Shown: in pieces, positions 7,976-15,492 of the stretch
How positions within the stretch are numbered: position 1 is the stretch's first letter
Layout of the letters: every line of letters begins with the position of its first letter
Origin: Methanosphaera sp.
Lineage (GTDB): Archaea; Methanobacteriota; Methanobacteria; Methanobacteriales; Methanobacteriaceae
Assembly: GCA_017430835.1 (NCBI GenBank)
Contig: JAFRMD010000149.1
Span: 1-21,241 of the forward strand
Direction of reading: 5' to 3'
DNA: 21,241 bases
The notes under the pieces: generated by a model
Seen by the model: only the letters and a program-made list of their open reading frames with translations
Databases searched by the model: none
What the model was told of the DNA's origin: nothing
Program-made: the position numbers and the translations under genes

Positions 7976-9613
7976 ATGAATCATCAAATTAAAGAAATTA
8001 AACTAAAAATGTTAAATGAGTTTCAAAAACAAGTTGATAATATTGTTCAAAAGTATGAAGCAAAAAAAATTAACTTTTCTGAATTAAATTATAATATTGT
8101 TAGGATAATGGGTGCCTGGAATGTATCAAGAATGGATATAAAAAATATAGGCGTAAATACAAACGATATTAAATTAATCAGTGATATCAATAACCTTGAT
8201 GTTACTTATCCTAATTGGTTAAAAAAAGAAAATGGGAATGGATGTAAAATTGAATCCAAAAATGATTTTCAAATAGACTTTATATGTATTAATGAAGGAA
8301 AAATCAATGTAAGTCTGAAAGGAATGGATTTTAGGGATATTAATAAAGAAAGGGTTCCGGTTTTAATTAATTATATTGATGTTGAAATTAACGGAAAAAA
8401 AGTTATTAACGGAAATAAGTTAGTATGGCATGATGCATCTCATGGATTTTCACAAAAATGTGCTGATAAGGAAATTAAGAAAATCAAAATATCGTTCAAA
8501 ACCATTCATGATTATTATCCGGAATTAAAAGAAATCTTAAATAAATTAGTGGATAATGAGTCTGATTTTAAAGCTAATCAAAACCAACTAGATAAGTTTT
8601 TAGAAACTGAAAAGGCATTGCTTCGTAACGTACCACTACAATCAAATAATGGTAGTGCATCATCTGAATCCATTGATTTCTTAAATAGAAGAATAGATGA
8701 AATGCTTTCTGATAATGAAAAGTTAATTAAAGAATTTAACAAATATAAAAAGGAAACGAATAAAATATTAGATTCTTATAACATTTTATTTAATAATATG
8801 TATGTTTATCATGAACTCAAACCTAAAAAAATAGTTAGATTGTCACGTGAATTAAATATGCAATTGTTGGATTTTATTGATAACATATGTAAAAAATATG
8901 AGTTTAACTGGTGGTTGTACGGTGGAACATTATTAGGTGCTATTAGACATAATGGTTTTATTCCATGGGATGATGATTGTGATATAAATATGCTTCGTGA
9001 AGATTATGAACAATTTTTAAAGGTTATTCCTAAGGAAGCGACAATTTGTGGATTAGATAAAAACATTGTTGCAAGAACTGATACGATAACTAACAATAAT
9101 ACTTATTTGCCATTTATTAAATTGGAATATCGTGTAAAAGGTAAATTATATGCATTTGTGGATATTTTCCCAGTAGATTACACTTCCAAATTAATAGATA
9201 ACATAGAAGAAGTTTTTGTTAATGAACATAAAAGATTACGTCATGATTTAAGAGAAGGTGCAGATAGGGAAGTAGTACTTCAGAGAGCACTAAATAAATT
9301 GAATGTTTCAAAAACTAAAACAGATACGCTGATAACTGGTGTGGAAACTACTGCAAGTTATTTCTCAATTTTTAGTTATGATACCATTTTCCCATTAAAA
9401 TCCATTAAGTTTGAGGACCGAAATTATCCATGTCCAAATGATTATATTACTTATACTAAAATGGCTTATGGAAATTCTTACAATAAAGTTCCTAAGTCTG
9501 TATATGATCATGGATTTTATGATTTTTTATCTGGACATGAAAACGTATATGAAAACTTTGAAAATGAGATTAATAAAATTAATGAGGTAAATAAGAATTT
9601 TGAAAACAATTAA
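7976..9613 (+). CDS. LicD-family phosphotransferase with N-terminal accessory beta module
   Basis: 545 residues. The C-terminal half is LicD (nucleotidyltransferase fold): YGGTLLGAIRHNGFIPWDDD at about 315-334, then CDINMLREDY. The two or three Asp of WDDDCD are the expected metal ligands, and DIFPVDY lies further on. LicD and fukutin-type enzymes transfer phosphocholine, ribitol-phosphate or similar groups to glycans. Residues ~95-178 are a separate beta-rich module with VPVLINYIDVEINGKKVI and LVWHD (151-153), homologous to the C-terminus of the Asn-synthase-like protein at 18361-20514. Residues ~1-75 are a charged helical segment, and ~225-275 a coiled-coil-like linker. No membrane helix is seen, so it is probably cytoplasmic or membrane-associated. 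AGTGAT precedes ATG at 7976. The next gene is a second LicD. The transferred group is not readable. Confidence 0.9.
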   Translation: MNHQIKEIKLKMLNEFQKQVDNIVQKYEAKKINFSELNYNIVRIMGAWNVSRMDIKNIGVNTNDIKLISDINNLDVTYPNWLKKENGNGCKIESKNDFQIDFICINEGKINVSLKGMDFRDINKERVPVLINYIDVEINGKKVINGNKLVWHDASHGFSQKCADKEIKKIKISFKTIHDYYPELKEILNKLVDNESDFKANQNQLDKFLETEKALLRNVPLQSNNGSASSESIDFLNRRIDEMLSDNEKLIKEFNKYKKETNKILDSYNILFNNMYVYHELKPKKIVRLSRELNMQLLDFIDNICKKYEFNWWLYGGTLLGAIRHNGFIPWDDDCDINMLREDYEQFLKVIPKEATICGLDKNIVARTDTITNNNTYLPFIKLEYRVKGKLYAFVDIFPVDYTSKLIDNIEEVFVNEHKRLRHDLREGADREVVLQRALNKLNVSKTKTDTLITGVETTASYFSIFSYDTIFPLKSIKFEDRNYPCPNDYITYTKMAYGNSYNKVPKSVYDHGFYDFLSGHENVYENFENEINKINEVNKNFENN

Positions 9614-9620
9614 AGCTCAT

Positions 9621-9637
9621 TCATCTCTTTTTTTAAT
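9621..9637 (+). terminator. CTC/T7 terminator after first LicD gene
   Basis: TCATCTC followed by seven T residues (9628-9634) and AAT just after the stop at 9611-9613. It matches the element after pheT. With the promoter near 9711 it suggests that the two LicD genes are separate transcription units. Confidence 0.5.
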
Positions 9638-9710
9638 CTTAATTTTAAAATATGAAGTATGTTTAAGTTTATTTCATTAAAAAAGCTATTAAAAATTATA
9701 AATAATTTTA

Positions 9711-9720
9711 TTTATATAAA
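9711..9720 (+). promoter_or_regulatory. TATA box for the second LicD gene
   Basis: TTTATATAAA, a strong archaeal TATA match. A start ~25 bases downstream falls near 9738-9741, just before AGGGG at 9742-9746 and TTG at 9755. This puts the longer ATG-started reading (9659) upstream of the promoter and argues against it. Confidence 0.5.
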
Positions 9721-9754
9721 TATAACTATTAGAAGTAATATAGGGGTTGTTATT

Positions 9755-10840
9755 TTGTTGAATAATTTAAAGCAGTGGTTGCTAAATAGTAGTGATACTT
9801 ATCGTTATTTTAAAGATACAATTGAAGATTTAAAGAATCAGAATATTGAAAATCAGAAAACTATCAATGTTTTATCTTCTAAATTAGATAAAACCATTAA
9901 AATAAATAACAATCAGGATAAAATAATTAAAAAGCAGAATAATGAAATTAGAAAGTTAAAAAAAGAAAATGTTGAGTTTGATAAGGTTTTAACTTCGTAT
10001 AATAAGCAATTTAACACTCTTTTCTTATATTCTGATATTCGGATTAAGGGCTTGCTTAAGTATACTCAAGTTTTGAATCAGGAATTGCTAAATTTTATTG
10101 TTAATGTGTGTAAAAAACATGATTTAGAGTATTGGATGGATTTTGGCTTGGTTTTAGGTGCTGTTCGTCATAAAGGTTTTATCCCATGGGATGATGATAT
10201 TGATATTGGTATGATGAGGGCAGATTATGATAAATTAAAAGAAGTTATCTGTCAAGAAATAAAGGATGTTGAATTAGAAGACAGTTTAAGAATAGTTATA
10301 AACATGAATAAATATAAGCCATTACCTATATTACAAATATTGCACAAAGAACTGTCTCAAGGAGTTTTATTGGGTGGTATTGACATTTTACCTTATGATT
10401 ATGTTGGAGACATATCAAATTGTGATGCAGAAACTTACCGTAAAATTCAAAGGATAGTTTTCAAGAATAATAGGAAAGGAGTTCCTATTGAAACTGCTTT
10501 AAAAGATTATTTTGATGAGTTCGATATTCATCTTGATAAACATGAATATATACTTCCAGGAATTGAAGGACCTCGAAGTAGATTCACAGGATATGATTTT
10601 AATCTTTTCAAAACAAGCAATATCTTTCCCCTTAAAGAATTAGAATTTGAAAATGAGATGTATTATGTTCCAAATAATACTGATGATTATTTGACTCAAA
10701 CATTTGGAGAATATATGAATATTCCCCGTATCATTCACCATCATCACAAACGTTTTGAACGCTTAGGAAAAAGGGATGATGCAGTAGAAGTCTTTAAACA
10801 AAATATTAAGTTGTTAAAAGATGCAAACGACACTTTTTAA
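9755..10840 (+). CDS. LicD-family phosphotransferase with coiled-coil N-terminus
   Basis: 361 residues from TTG at 9755. AGGGG at 9742-9746 has the same 8-base spacing as other starts here and a TATA box lies at 9711; an in-frame ATG at 9659 would add 32 hydrophobic residues but has no good site. Residues ~15-85 are a Lys/Asn/Glu-rich coiled coil. The LicD core begins near residue 115: CKKHDLEYWMDFGLVLGAVR, then HKGFIPWDDDIDIGMMRADY with the metal-binding Asp residues, and GGIDILPYDY later. It aligns with the upstream LicD from SYN..FN through the core, so the two are paralogues, but the accessory WHD module is absent and the usual G-T of GTLLGA is replaced by G-L. Expected to transfer a phosphorylated small group to a surface glycan; donor and acceptor are unknown. 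A T7 terminator follows. Confidence 0.85.
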   Translation: MLNNLKQWLLNSSDTYRYFKDTIEDLKNQNIENQKTINVLSSKLDKTIKINNNQDKIIKKQNNEIRKLKKENVEFDKVLTSYNKQFNTLFLYSDIRIKGLLKYTQVLNQELLNFIVNVCKKHDLEYWMDFGLVLGAVRHKGFIPWDDDIDIGMMRADYDKLKEVICQEIKDVELEDSLRIVINMNKYKPLPILQILHKELSQGVLLGGIDILPYDYVGDISNCDAETYRKIQRIVFKNNRKGVPIETALKDYFDEFDIHLDKHEYILPGIEGPRSRFTGYDFNLFKTSNIFPLKELEFENEMYYVPNNTDDYLTQTFGEYMNIPRIIHHHHKRFERLGKRDDAVEVFKQNIKLLKDANDTF

Positions 10841-10841
10841 A

Positions 10842-10858
10842 CCTCTACTTTTTTTAAT
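10842..10858 (+). terminator. CCTC/T7 terminator after second LicD gene
   Basis: CCTCTAC followed by seven T residues (10849-10855) and AAT, eight bases after the stop. Same layout as the elements after pheT, the first LicD gene and the small protein at 13507. Confidence 0.55.
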
Positions 10859-10895
10859 TATTTTATTTATTTAATGAATTATCTTGAATTATTTC

Positions 10896-11360
10896 TTAGA
10901 ATTGTGATTCAATATCATCATAATCCATTGTTCGTTCACAATAATGACATCTTAAAATAACGGGTTCCTTACTTTGTAGGTAAAACTTATGTTGTATAGG
11001 TTCATGGGAATTTGAAATACAATTGGGATTACTACAACTTACAACATCTGTTATTTCATGTGTTAAGTGAAGATTATATTTATTCACAATTTCATAGTCT
11101 CTTATAATATTTACAGATGCCTGTGGTGCAAGAAGAGCTAGTTTATCTACTTCTTCCTCTGATAATTCTCTGCTTTCAATTTTTATAATATCTTTTTTAC
11201 CCATTATGGATGATTCAACATTAATAGCAACCATGATTGTAGTTTCATCATCGGGCAAGTTTAACATACTTAAAATGTTTGAAGCCCTATTTTGTTTAAT
11301 ATGATCGATTACAGTACCGTTTCTAATTGACTTTACTTTTAATTCTCTTTTTTCTGTCAT
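10896..11360 (-). CDS. pyrI: Aspartate carbamoyltransferase regulatory subunit
   Basis: 154 residues from ATG at 11360; GAGGGAT at 11364-11370 decides this over an ATG four codons upstream. PyrI binds allosteric nucleotides and holds the catalytic PyrB trimers together in aspartate carbamoyltransferase, the first committed step of pyrimidine synthesis. Family marks: ELKVKSIRNGTVIDHI at 6-21, IMGKKDIIKIESREL at 52-66, LALLAPQASVNIIRDYEI near 74-91, and the zinc site Cys109/Cys114 (CSNPNC) with Cys138/Cys141 (CHYC), all four ligands present. Length is typical. It starts 12 bases after the tgtA stop and is almost certainly co-transcribed with it; pyrB is not in this window. Confidence 0.96.
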   Translation of the reverse strand: MTEKRELKVKSIRNGTVIDHIKQNRASNILSMLNLPDDETTIMVAINVESSIMGKKDIIKIESRELSEEEVDKLALLAPQASVNIIRDYEIVNKYNLHLTHEITDVVSCSNPNCISNSHEPIQHKFYLQSKEPVILRCHYCERTMDYDDIESQF

Positions 11361-11372
11361 AAAATCCCTCAT

Positions 11373-13373
11373 TTATTTGTAAATTTTTCTTGTTTTAATA
11401 GCTTGACCAGAATCAAAATCATTTATCTCATAACTGGACAACAACGATTTTCCACATGCTAATAGTTCATCATTTTTATTAACAATTAAAACTTCATCGT
11501 TTCGACGAATATTCTCATCACAATCTAGCACAAACTTATTAAACACGGATTTCCCTTTAAGTGCAAAAGGCTCTGAGTCTTCTGAAACAACAACTCTCAG
11601 ATTAGGTTTAGGTAAATACTTGTGCAGACGTTTAGCACCAAGTGCTGAAAGCATTAAAAAACCATCACTTGCACGCATATTAACGATAATCTTGTTATCT
11701 TCATAAACATGTCTAATTTTTCCGGTTTTTCTACTTTTTTCAATCTCAACATCTTTAGGATTACTTCCAAATAAAGCAACACCAGATCCTTTACCAAATT
11801 GATAATCAGCAATTTCAATTAATCTATCAAAATCATTAATCTTTGCTTCAGGAAGCAAAATTTCATCTTCAATAAGAGTATAGTTTTCTAATTCAAATTC
11901 TTCTACAACTTTCTTATGAATTAACACATTTTCATATTTATCCGAATAGCTCCGTACTACCGCTTGAATAAATTTCTTTGAATTTTCATCATGAATAGAT
12001 GGTGATTCATTTTGTGCTAGGGGATAAAACTCATCCAATCCTAAAGGAATGATACCAAATGGTACATCACATACTGCAATGTCACTATCCGAATAATCTT
12101 TACAACAATTATCTGAGTAAAAACTTGAAATTTTAGGCGTGTATTTCTTAATATACTCTCTGTTAACATATTTACTATAAGGTTTTCTAGTACTAGGAAG
12201 AATAACTAAGTTATTGCTTTTAGGAGTTAAATTATCTAACTTTTGCAAGTGTCTTGAAACTTCACTTCGGGATAAAGACTCATGACCTGTATAAAAGAAT
12301 GCAGTTTTTTTACTACTAGGATTTAAACGTTCCATATCATCCTGATATTTCTCTAATTGTCTAAGTCCATCAAGCAAAAATGGATGGGATCTGCAACGAA
12401 GTTCAACTAATTTCATCAATTCTCCATCAAAAATGGCCTGCCTAATTTTTCTAATTTCAGCAAAGCTAATATGAAGGTTATGTTCAGCAATAAGTTTTGC
12501 TCGTTTTTCTTGGGACATTTGTTTTAAATCATCAACAGTATATTCCGTACAAACACGACAACTGCAAGGCATTTCAATAAGATTTTCTAACTTCAAAGTA
12601 CCTTCAGGCATCATAAACCTATCTTTATTGGCATATAAAATATAAGCAGCACTGTCAAATAAATCACAACCCATAGCAACGGCAAGAGCAAAAATCATAG
12701 GATGACCAGCACCCATTAAGTGGCGAGGTTTATTCTCGGGAAGACCTCTCATGGAATACATCACAGCATCAACTAAATCAGTATAACGATACATTTCCAT
12801 CATAGGAACAACTGCTCCAATAGGATAAATATCCGCATCAAACTTAGAAATCTCTTTTGCACAATACTCTCTCAAATCAGGATAGGTAGAACCTTGAACA
12901 ACACTATTTAAAAGTAAATTACTTCTAACCTTTGACGCTTCTTCAGCCCTTTTAATGGTAACTTCCAAATCAATTTCTGCTTCTTCACGTTTAACATAAG
13001 GAGCAGTAGGAATATCTAAACTGGTACCAATATCGGTTCCAATAGCTTCTTGAAACTTAATAACTTCTTCATTCGTGATATCAATATCGCCATAAACCGA
13101 TAATTGAAAAGAACCCGAATCAGTTTCAATCGTCCCTGGAAAATCAATAAGACTATGAACACCCTCAGAAAGTGCTTTTTCTTTAAGTTTCTCATTTTTA
13201 TAAATTATATAAGAATTAGTAATAACAATTTCAGCACCAAACTTCTTAACATCCAATGTTTGTTTACCTGGATGAACAACAGGCATCAAATTAGGAGTAG
13301 TAACTTTGCCATGTGGCGTTTCAAAGCTTCCAATACGTGCCATAGCATCTTTATATTTAATTTCAAAATCCAA
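11373..13373 (-). CDS. tgtA: Archaeosine tRNA-guanine(15) transglycosylase
   Basis: 666 residues, full length. It exchanges guanine-15 in the tRNA D-arm for preQ0, the first step to archaeosine on tRNA. The N-terminal barrel carries TDSGSFQ with Asp85, the nucleophile candidate Asp240 in GCDLFDSAAY, and a zinc site Cys270, Cys272, Cys275 (CSCRVC) with probably His298. C1/C2 domains follow at about 350-580, and a PUA RNA-binding domain covers ~590-666 (SDGFLMLSALGAKRL onward). The start is TTG at 13373 (opening DFEIKYKDAMARIGSFETP, the family's usual N-terminus); an upstream in-frame TAG limits extension and AGGTTG precedes it. pyrI follows at 12 bases on the same strand. A TATA-like CATATATAAT lies near 13401-13410. 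Confidence 0.97.
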   Translation of the reverse strand: MDFEIKYKDAMARIGSFETPHGKVTTPNLMPVVHPGKQTLDVKKFGAEIVITNSYIIYKNEKLKEKALSEGVHSLIDFPGTIETDSGSFQLSVYGDIDITNEEVIKFQEAIGTDIGTSLDIPTAPYVKREEAEIDLEVTIKRAEEASKVRSNLLLNSVVQGSTYPDLREYCAKEISKFDADIYPIGAVVPMMEMYRYTDLVDAVMYSMRGLPENKPRHLMGAGHPMIFALAVAMGCDLFDSAAYILYANKDRFMMPEGTLKLENLIEMPCSCRVCTEYTVDDLKQMSQEKRAKLIAEHNLHISFAEIRKIRQAIFDGELMKLVELRCRSHPFLLDGLRQLEKYQDDMERLNPSSKKTAFFYTGHESLSRSEVSRHLQKLDNLTPKSNNLVILPSTRKPYSKYVNREYIKKYTPKISSFYSDNCCKDYSDSDIAVCDVPFGIIPLGLDEFYPLAQNESPSIHDENSKKFIQAVVRSYSDKYENVLIHKKVVEEFELENYTLIEDEILLPEAKINDFDRLIEIADYQFGKGSGVALFGSNPKDVEIEKSRKTGKIRHVYEDNKIIVNMRASDGFLMLSALGAKRLHKYLPKPNLRVVVSEDSEPFALKGKSVFNKFVLDCDENIRRNDEVLIVNKNDELLACGKSLLSSYEINDFDSGQAIKTRKIYK

Positions 13374-13400
13374 TATATTACAACCTATATTTTTCTAATT

Positions 13401-13410
13401 ATTATATATG
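13401..13410 (-). promoter_or_regulatory. Candidate TATA box for tgtA-pyrI
   Basis: On the minus strand this reads CATATATAAT, centred about 32 bases before the TTG start of tgtA. The predicted transcription start would leave only a very short leader. Confidence 0.4.
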
Positions 13411-13461
13411 TTAAATGAATGAAAAATATTTTTCTGATTTATTTAAACTATTCAATAAGCT

Positions 13462-13471
13462 AAATATAAAT
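13462..13471 (+). promoter_or_regulatory. Candidate TATA box for the small anchored protein
   Basis: AAATATAAAT lies 36-45 bases before ATG at 13507; transcription starting ~25 bases later would begin just before AGGTGA at 13496-13501. The tgtA promoter lies on the other strand in the same 133-base intergenic stretch. Confidence 0.4.
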
Positions 13472-13506
13472 ATTTTAATTTAAATATATAATTATAGGTG
13501 AATTAA

Positions 13507-14007
13507 ATGAAAAAGATACATATTGTTATAGCTGTAATAATTATAGCATTAGCAATTGTCGGAGCATATTATTTTATTTCTTCAAACAGTAAGGCAAATG
13601 TTGGAAATTCAACGTTCAAACTACCAAATGGCTTCAAAGTTAATGGTAATCAAACAGCAACGAAAAGCGCAAGCATGGTAAAAATCGACAATAAGAAAAC
13701 ATTACTAAAAGTTGCCGAATATAAAAAGCCGGTTGCTTTAAATAAGGCAGTAAAATCTTTTAAAAAACATAAAAAGGGTAGTGTTATTGAAACAACTAAC
13801 TTTGATGCAGGAAATACGAATATCAAAGCTAAGAAAGTTGTATGTAGATCAAACAATACAAATAACACAAATAATACTAAAGAAAAAGTATCAGTATGTT
13901 ATTTTGTAACGAAAGGTAACTCAACATATTATATCCTATCTAAATCAAACAATAAATCTATAGATGCAATCGTAAGGGAAATAATACTATCAATAGATAA
14001 GAAATAA
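13507..14007 (+). CDS. Small membrane-anchored or secreted protein, function unknown
   Basis: 166 residues, start ATG with AGGTGA at the usual distance. The N-terminus MKKIHIVIAVIIIALAIVGA is a single hydrophobic helix after a positive tip, a membrane anchor or uncleaved signal; the remaining ~140 residues should lie outside the cell. The outer part is Lys/Asn/Thr/Ser-rich with STFKLPNGFKV near residue 37, and two cysteines (in VVCRS and VCYFV) that flank a run of three Asn-Asn-Thr units and could form a disulphide. Several N-x-T/S sequons (NST twice, NQT, NNT) are present. The shape resembles small methanogen exported proteins with a compact alpha/beta domain, but I recognise no family. Its own terminator follows, so it is probably monocistronic. 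Confidence 0.75.
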   Translation: MKKIHIVIAVIIIALAIVGAYYFISSNSKANVGNSTFKLPNGFKVNGNQTATKSASMVKIDNKKTLLKVAEYKKPVALNKAVKSFKKHKKGSVIETTNFDAGNTNIKAKKVVCRSNNTNNTNNTKEKVSVCYFVTKGNSTYYILSKSNNKSIDAIVREIILSIDKK

Positions 14008-14059
14008 TTATAAAAAAAATTATTTCATTATTCTTTTTTTTAAATAACCTCCTTTTTTT
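14001..14059 (+). terminator. Hairpin plus double T-run terminator
   Basis: GAAATAATT (14001-14009) pairs exactly with AATTATTTC (14018-14026), overlapping the stop codon of the small protein. Seven or eight T residues follow at 14034-14041, then CCTCC and a second T7 (14053-14059) with AAT. The second part matches the elements after pheT and the LicD genes. Confidence 0.65.
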
Positions 14060-14172
14060 AATATATAATTTTAATTTTCATGAAATATTTTTTAAATTAA
14101 TATAAACCTGTAATAATAAATATTTTCAATATGTCACAAAAATATCTGATGCATTTATGAGGATATGGTAAT

Positions 14173-15480
14173 ATGAATCAAGAAGTAGCAATTTCAGTAA
14201 TAATGCCCGTATACAATGTAGAATTATATTTAAATGAATCTATGGACAGTATTATTAATCAAACCTTTAAAAATATTGAAATAATATGTATTGATGATGG
14301 CTCTACTGATAGTTCCTCTGATATCTTAAAAAGATATAAGGAAGAAGATAGTAGAATCAAAATATTTACTCAAGAAAATAAAGGACAAGGAAATGCAAGG
14401 AATAGGGGAATTAGTTTAGCTAAAGGTAAATATACATATTTCATGGATGCTGATGATATTTTAGAATTAAATGCATTAGAAACTACTTATTCAATTGCTG
14501 AAAATGATAATTTGGATATGGTACTTTTTAAACTTATCAATTATGATGATCAGACAAAAAAGGTATCTCCACTAAAATATTATGATATGAAAGAATTAAG
14601 AAATATTGTTCATGATAATATTTTCACTTATGAAGATGTTAAAGATATTATATTTAAAGTAGCAGTTTCACCACCTGCAAAACTGTTTAAAACAAATTTG
14701 ATAAAAAATATTCAGTTTCCTGAAAAGGTAATCTTTGAAGATAATGTCTTTTTCATGCATGCATTTTTAAATGCTAAACGAATACGATTCTATGATGAAT
14801 ATTTATATTATAGAAGGCTGCGTTTAAACTCAACAATGACTAATTATGAACATTTTTCTGATTCAATAATAGTAAGTAATATGGTTTTTGAAGTTTTTAA
14901 AGAATATGGTCTTTTTGAAGAATTTGCACAAGCTTTATATAATAGAAAGATACTTAAAGTCTATTCTCGTTATGATGTTATAGAAGATATAACATTAAGA
15001 GAAGACTTTTATCACAAACTTAAAGAAGATTTTTCTAAACACAAAGAAGAATATGAAAAAGATCAACATTTTAATGAAATATCTGATAAAGCAAAACAAA
15101 TATTCATTGAAGTTAATAAATCTGAAGATATGGATGACTTTGATTTTAAAATGGATTATCATAATACTAAAGAGAAATGTGAACGTTTAATTAATAGAGA
15201 AATGAAATTGCGAAGAAGCTTTAATAAACTTAAGAAAGATAATAATGATTTGACTAAAAGATATGCTTCAATAAAAAAGGAAAATAAATCTCTTAAAAAA
15301 AGAAAATCAGAAATAGAAAATAAAAAACTAGTCTTAGAAGAAGAATTATCAGAACTTGAGCTTGAAAAACAAGAATTGATTAAAGAGAATAAGGAATTAA
15401 AAAAATCAAATGAACATTTCAAATCAACAAAAGCTTATAAGGTATGGGTAAAGTATGCAAGTATTAAAGAAAAAATATAA
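14173..15480 (+). CDS. Family-2 glycosyltransferase with C-terminal coiled coil
   Basis: 435 residues. The GT-A fold covers about 1-240: ISVIMPVYNVELYL at 7-20, the nucleotide-binding IDDGSTD at 40-46, KGQGNARNRGI at 70-80, the metal-binding DADD at 92-95, and FEDNVFFMHAF near 193-203 carrying the likely catalytic acidic pair. Residues ~330-420 are a strongly charged Lys/Glu coiled coil, ending in STKAYKVWVKY, a variant of the S.SWK/KxxK tail found in many bacterial wall-polysaccharide glycosyltransferases. Sugar and acceptor are not readable. The acceptor-region segment is SPPAKLFK, where the next gene has TPWSKLYK. It converges with the minus-strand glycosyltransferase with only 12 bases between the stops. 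GAGGAT precedes the ATG. Confidence 0.9.
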   Translation: MNQEVAISVIMPVYNVELYLNESMDSIINQTFKNIEIICIDDGSTDSSSDILKRYKEEDSRIKIFTQENKGQGNARNRGISLAKGKYTYFMDADDILELNALETTYSIAENDNLDMVLFKLINYDDQTKKVSPLKYYDMKELRNIVHDNIFTYEDVKDIIFKVAVSPPAKLFKTNLIKNIQFPEKVIFEDNVFFMHAFLNAKRIRFYDEYLYYRRLRLNSTMTNYEHFSDSIIVSNMVFEVFKEYGLFEEFAQALYNRKILKVYSRYDVIEDITLREDFYHKLKEDFSKHKEEYEKDQHFNEISDKAKQIFIEVNKSEDMDDFDFKMDYHNTKEKCERLINREMKLRRSFNKLKKDNNDLTKRYASIKKENKSLKKRKSEIENKKLVLEEELSELELEKQELIKENKELKKSNEHFKSTKAYKVWVKYASIKEKI

Positions 15481-15492
15481 GTAATAAAAGTT

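Noticed and set aside
9659..9754. N-terminal extension of the second LicD protein from ATG at 9659
   Set aside because: No ribosome binding site, and a strong TATA box lies inside it at 9711-9720; TTG at 9755 has a good site. Not fully excluded.
15159..15422. Ser/Phe/Leu-rich open frame on the minus strand inside the first glycosyltransferase
   Set aside because: It is the complement of a Lys/Glu coiled coil; no start signal and no recognisable motif.
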